This document shows positions 16,049 through 18,873 of a stretch of 18,873 nt of DNA, piece after piece. The position numbers and the translations under genes are program-made. The notes under the pieces were generated by a model. That model saw only the letters and a program-made list of their open reading frames with translations, made no database searches and had not been told where the DNA came from. Source of the DNA: DATDPY01 sp964395765 (lineage in GTDB: Bacteria > Bacteroidota > Bacteroidia > Cytophagales > Cyclobacteriaceae); the NCBI GenBank assembly GCA_964395765.1, contig CAYNCU010000067.1, positions 1 through 18,873 on the forward strand. Reading direction: 5' to 3'. The first letter of the stretch is position 1. Each line of letters starts with the position of its first letter.

Positions 16049-17242
16049 ATGGCTGATAGCACCCTTGCAGCAAAAATCGCTGCCTCTCCAAAAGGCAGGA
16101 TGGAAATCCTCATCATCGGCGCCGGCGTGGCCGGCCTCACCCTCGCCGCCCTCCTCCGCCAGCGAGGGGAACACCCCGTCATCATCGACCGCGAGCCCGA
16201 CCTCCACCAAATGGGCTACCACCTCGCCCTCTACCCCCACGGCGCCCGCGTCCTCCACGGACTGGGTCTGTATGAAAAATATATGTCCGAAACCATTCCC
16301 ATGTACAACTACAATATCTTCAATGGCGAAGGAAAACTGATGCACGCCTTCCCCCTCGAAGAGCTCAATAAAAAATACGGCTCCGTCCAGGGCATCACCC
16401 GCAGCCAGCTGATCGACCTGCTCCTCTCCTCCGCAAGGGAAATGAAAATCCATCTCGGCACCACCGTAAAATCCCTCAGCCAGGAGGAAAATAAAGTGAA
16501 CATTACCTTCAGCGACGGATCTTCCCATCCTTTCGACCTCGTCGTCGCTTCCGACGGCCTGCATTCCGAAACACGGAAGATGGTCTTCAGCGAAGATGAA
16601 TACGACTACCTCGAAACCGGCTGGGGCGGCTGGCTTTTCTGGGTGGACCCGAAGCTAGGCCCTCCCAACACGGTAAGCGAATACTGGGGAGCCGGGAAGT
16701 TCGTCTGGATGTACCCCGTGAAAGACTTCCTGGGCGTCTTCATGGGCGGACCGGTAGAAAAGCTGAAAAAGGAAGGCATAAAAGATTTTGCCGCCCACGT
16801 GAAGGAACATTTCGGCATGTTCGGCGGAGACATTACCAAGATCCTTGAATCCGATGCCATCAACGACAAAGCCTTTTTCTGGGATTTTCATGATTGTCGT
16901 GTCAAGCACTGGCGTAACGGCCGCGTTGTTTTCCTGGGCGATGCCGCAGCGGGATTTTTACCGACAGCAGGAGTGGGAGCATCCATGGCCATGGAATCGG
17001 CCGCCGCCTTAAATGACGAGCTGTCCCGCACCGATGCACAATTTGTTGAAAAAGCCCTCGACCTCTTCGAGAAACGCCACCGCCGTCGTGTGGAAGCTGC
17101 GCAGGATAATTCCAGGGGTCTGGCAAGACTGATCTTTATTGAAAATGTGCCGCTGGCATGGACAAGAGATCAGGCAATGAAATTCTTTACCGTTGAGATG
17201 CTTATTAAAGATATAGCAAGAAGTATTGATGAACCAATATAG
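16049..17242 (+). CDS. FAD-dependent monooxygenase (FAD_binding_3 / PHBH fold)
   Basis: A 397-residue flavoprotein hydroxylase. The FAD-binding Rossmann motif GAGVAGL is near residues 25-31, followed by the end-of-strand DRE (47-49). An R-S-Q-L segment is near 117, the DG motif (VVASDGLHSETR) near 168-178, and the second FAD motif GDAAAGFLPTAGVGASMAME near 299-318. Such enzymes use NAD(P)H and O2 to hydroxylate aromatic or polyketide-like substrates; the TetX-type drug-inactivating and UbiH-type enzymes share this fold. The substrate cannot be assigned. About 17 residues precede the fold, so an internal Met just before EILIIGAG is an alternative start. The first 200 bases use C-ending codons heavily. 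The gene has no partner on either side that suggests a pathway. Confidence 0.88.
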   Translation: MADSTLAAKIAASPKGRMEILIIGAGVAGLTLAALLRQRGEHPVIIDREPDLHQMGYHLALYPHGARVLHGLGLYEKYMSETIPMYNYNIFNGEGKLMHAFPLEELNKKYGSVQGITRSQLIDLLLSSAREMKIHLGTTVKSLSQEENKVNITFSDGSSHPFDLVVASDGLHSETRKMVFSEDEYDYLETGWGGWLFWVDPKLGPPNTVSEYWGAGKFVWMYPVKDFLGVFMGGPVEKLKKEGIKDFAAHVKEHFGMFGGDITKILESDAINDKAFFWDFHDCRVKHWRNGRVVFLGDAAAGFLPTAGVGASMAMESAAALNDELSRTDAQFVEKALDLFEKRHRRRVEAAQDNSRGLARLIFIENVPLAWTRDQAMKFFTVEMLIKDIARSIDEPI

Positions 17243-17266
17243 ATTTTATTTATAATATGATAGACC

Positions 17267-17424
17267 GCCCCGGGTTGAAACCCGGGGCTGATTAATTCTA
17301 ACCAGCAGGATCATTCCTCACTCCTCCGCCTATGCTCTAAGAAAACTCTGCGCCCTCTGCGGTTTCTTCGGTTTCAAAATAGGCTCATTAAGAAAAAAAT
17401 CTTTAATTTGAGCCTAAAACTATT
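17267..17424. repeat. Composite repeat, fullest copy (parts A, B, C, D)
   Basis: A: GCCCCGGGT, loop TGAA, ACCCGGGGC (17267-17288, perfect 9 bp). B: TGATTAATTCTAACCAGC plus AGGAT. C: CTCTGCGCCCTCTGCGG (17346-17362). D: an A/T palindrome within the hairpin at 17380-17416. The part order is the same as at 15174. Confidence 0.6.
17380..17416 (+). promoter_or_regulatory. Hairpin just before the GH16 start
   Basis: TAGGCTCA (17380-17387) and TGAGCCTA (17409-17416) are perfect inverted arms around TTAAGA...TCTTTAA, ending 10 bases before the ATG at 17427. It may be an operator or a leader structure; no clear promoter box is seen separately from it. Confidence 0.45.
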
Positions 17425-17426
17425 TT

Positions 17427-18308
17427 ATGAAACCCCTTCATTTTTTCACCTTCCTACTTATTGCCGGCCTTTCGGCTTGTGCGGTCCACGATCACTACCA
17501 GAAATCCTTCCACGAAGATTTCAACCATTCCTCATCCCGGTATTTTCAATACCATACCACCGGCATTCCCGCCCCGTTCAAAAGCGCCTTCGGGATAACC
17601 TCGCCGAGTGAACCGGGAGATAAAATTCTGTCTTTTAAAATTGACCCGGACGATTCCGCAGGAGCAGGCAGGGGACCGGAGATCGCCTCGAAACGGTTTA
17701 CGTATTACGGCCGTTACGCCGCGCGCCTGAAGATCCCCGATGTGGTCTCCGTGCAGCCCGATGCAGGCGTTGTGGTGGGATACTTCACCTACTATATGGA
17801 CAAGGAACAGGGATTGAGTGAAATTGATATCGAATGGCTGGTGGCCAACCCGGAAATTATTTATATCGGCACATGGACGGGCCCGCATGGCCAACTCCGC
17901 AGGATCGGGCGGACCATTAACCTGAACAAAGGAATCATTTACAGCACCAACACCCATGTCGGGTTTAACGGCGAACGGAGTCCGCTGACCGGGGAACAGG
18001 ATCAGCCGGAAAGTATTCCCGCTGTTGAAAATTATAATGCCTCGTCACAATTTTATACCTATGGTTTCGACTGGTATTCCGACCGGCTCCGCTGGTGGAT
18101 GATCCACCCCGCTACCGGCGACACCCTTGTCCTGTGGGATTACCACGGCTCCTCATTGGGCATTCCGAAAAACAAGAGTCTCTACCGCATGAATCTCTGG
18201 CGCACCAAAGACTGGGCTTCGGAGACCAACCCCGCTTCAACCCAAAAACCCCTACATCGTTACGAACTGGAAATCGACTGGATGTCCTATACGCCATGGA
18301 AAAAATGA
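17427..18308 (+). CDS. GH16-type glycoside hydrolase lipoprotein
   Basis: A 293-residue lipoprotein. The signal peptide ends in the lipobox LSAC with Cys18. The mature part has the beta-jelly-roll layout of family 16 glycoside hydrolases, with the catalytic signature E-I-D-I-E (Glu132, Asp134, Glu136) inside GLSEIDIEWL. A conserved YGFDWYSDRLRWW strand (about 212-224) corresponds to the family's usual F-x-x-x-W segment. GH16 enzymes cut beta-1,3/1,4-glucans or galactans; the substrate here is not determined. The protein is probably placed at the outer membrane. It has no SusC/SusD neighbour in the window, so it does not look like part of a standard polysaccharide utilisation locus. Confidence 0.85.
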   Translation: MKPLHFFTFLLIAGLSACAVHDHYQKSFHEDFNHSSSRYFQYHTTGIPAPFKSAFGITSPSEPGDKILSFKIDPDDSAGAGRGPEIASKRFTYYGRYAARLKIPDVVSVQPDAGVVVGYFTYYMDKEQGLSEIDIEWLVANPEIIYIGTWTGPHGQLRRIGRTINLNKGIIYSTNTHVGFNGERSPLTGEQDQPESIPAVENYNASSQFYTYGFDWYSDRLRWWMIHPATGDTLVLWDYHGSSLGIPKNKSLYRMNLWRTKDWASETNPASTQKPLHRYELEIDWMSYTPWKK

Positions 18309-18320
18309 CAAACGCATACC

Positions 18321-18361
18321 GCTCCCCATCAGCGTCTCCCGAAGGGGACTCTGATGACGGA
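18321..18361. repeat. REP-like palindrome, copy 1
   Basis: A 41-base unit, repeated at 18370 after an 8-base spacer. It contains CATCAGCGTCTCC, loop CGAA, GGGGACTCTGATG (18327-18356), a 13-pair imperfect stem. Confidence 0.8.
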
Positions 18362-18369
18362 AGTACACA

Positions 18370-18410
18370 GCTCCCCATCAGCGTCTCCCGAAGGGGACTC
18401 TGATGATGGA
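18370..18410. repeat. REP-like palindrome, copy 2
   Basis: The second copy is in the same orientation and differs from copy 1 by one base near the end (GATGATGG against GATGACGG). The pair sits 12 to 102 bases after the GH16 stop and may also reduce read-through into the next gene. Confidence 0.8.
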
Positions 18411-18451
18411 ATCACCCGTTCTTTACTTTTAACCCGACAACCTCTAATTCA

Positions 18452-18873
18452 ATGAAACATTTAACACTCCTCCTGCTCCTCGCCTGCCCCCTCCGATTAT
18501 TTTCCCAGCAGGTAGCCGATTCATCCTATCATCCTGCAATTATTCACCCGGCCTACCCGCAGGGAAAAGGTCCTGTCGTTTTCATCGATGAAGGCCATCA
18601 CAATTTTCATACGATGAGCGGACGATACCTGTCCTTCGCCAATCTCGTGAAAAGGGACGGATATCAGGTAATGCCCTATACCGGCTCGTTTCAGAATAAA
18701 GAATTATCCCGGGGCAGGATCCTGGTCATTTCCAATGCCCTGAATGCAAGGAATGACACTGCGTGGTATAAGCCTGTCCTCTCCGCTTTTACCGCCGATG
18801 AGATCAAGGCCGTTAAACGCTGGGTAGATAAAGGAGGAAGCCTGTTCCTGATCGCCGATCACATGCCCTTTGC
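18452..18873 (+). CDS. Exported DUF4350-like protein (3' end outside window)
   Basis: The first 140 codons of a secreted protein. A signal peptide (MKHLTLLLLLACPLRLFSQ) opens the frame; a Cys at residue 12 is preceded by LLA, so a lipoprotein reading is possible but the hydrophobic core would be short. The mature part has VVFIDEGHHNFHTMSGRYLSF, then a strand ending ILVISNALN and the segment VKRWVDKGGSLFLIADH. This is the layout of DUF4350/GATase-like domains (D-E-x-H-x-N-x-H at the front, V-x-x-G-G-S/G-L-x-L-I-x-D-H later). No enzymatic activity is established for such domains. It follows the GH16 gene after 143 bases and the two palindromes; whether they are co-transcribed is unknown. Confidence 0.65.
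   Translation, partial: MKHLTLLLLLACPLRLFSQQVADSSYHPAIIHPAYPQGKGPVVFIDEGHHNFHTMSGRYLSFANLVKRDGYQVMPYTGSFQNKELSRGRILVISNALNARNDTAWYKPVLSAFTADEIKAVKRWVDKGGSLFLIADHMPF

Noticed and set aside
18095..18403. A 102-codon frame overlapping the GH16 3' end and the palindromes
   Set aside because: It is a shifted frame of the GH16 gene and reads into the repeat doublet.

Overview
The window reads as a chromosomal segment of an uncultured or environmental Bacteroidota (Bacteroidetes). Three things support this. There is a complete gldA-gldF-gldG set, which encodes the ABC transporter linked to gliding motility in that phylum. DUF4340, DUF2141 and PKD-lipoprotein genes typical of the phylum are present. 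Several genes are preceded by the phylum's own promoter signature (TTTG, about 19 bases, TAnnTTTG), and Shine-Dalgarno sequences are weak or absent. I see no phage, plasmid, transposase, CRISPR, tRNA or rRNA signature.

Layout from left to right. A PagL-like outer-membrane acyl hydrolase runs leftward off the window (1-701). Divergent from it is a six-gene rightward operon (754-6174): a short-chain dehydrogenase, gldA, gldF, gldG, a DUF4340 membrane protein and a DUF2141 secreted protein. The last five are overlapping or separated by 8 bases or fewer, so they are probably co-expressed. A PKD-domain lipoprotein follows (6482-7354). A 455-base convergent gap then holds a hairpin and two 112-base look-alike elements. 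A long-chain polyprenyl diphosphate synthase (7810-8784, minus) and a 48-residue membrane protein (9012-9158, minus) come next, followed by valyl-tRNA synthetase (9312-11999), an unrecognised 199-residue protein (12341-12940) and a CPA2-type cation:proton antiporter with C-terminal RCK domains (13142-15127). After a 921-base repeat-filled gap come an FAD-dependent monooxygenase (16049-17242), a GH16-type lipoprotein (17427-18308) and the start of a secreted DUF4350-like protein cut by the right edge (18452 onward).

How the genes fit together. GldA is the ATPase, GldF the membrane subunit and GldG the accessory subunit of one transporter. The DUF4340 and DUF2141 proteins are encoded as if they belong to the same module. 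The polyprenyl synthase most likely supplies the menaquinone side chain. ValS is housekeeping. The GH16 lipoprotein and the exported protein after it suggest surface polysaccharide processing, but no SusC/SusD pair is visible.

The least explained material is intergenic. A composite repeat with a fixed order of parts (GC hairpin, CTAAC box, CTCTGCG phrase, A/T palindrome) recurs at 12972, 15132-15850 and 17267. One 275-base block containing it has been duplicated in tandem almost without change (15283-15832). Two REP-like palindromes follow the GH16 gene, and two 112-base elements with shared inverted ends but unlike interiors lie at 7392 and 7646. No complete new defence, secretion or metabolic system can be claimed from this sequence.
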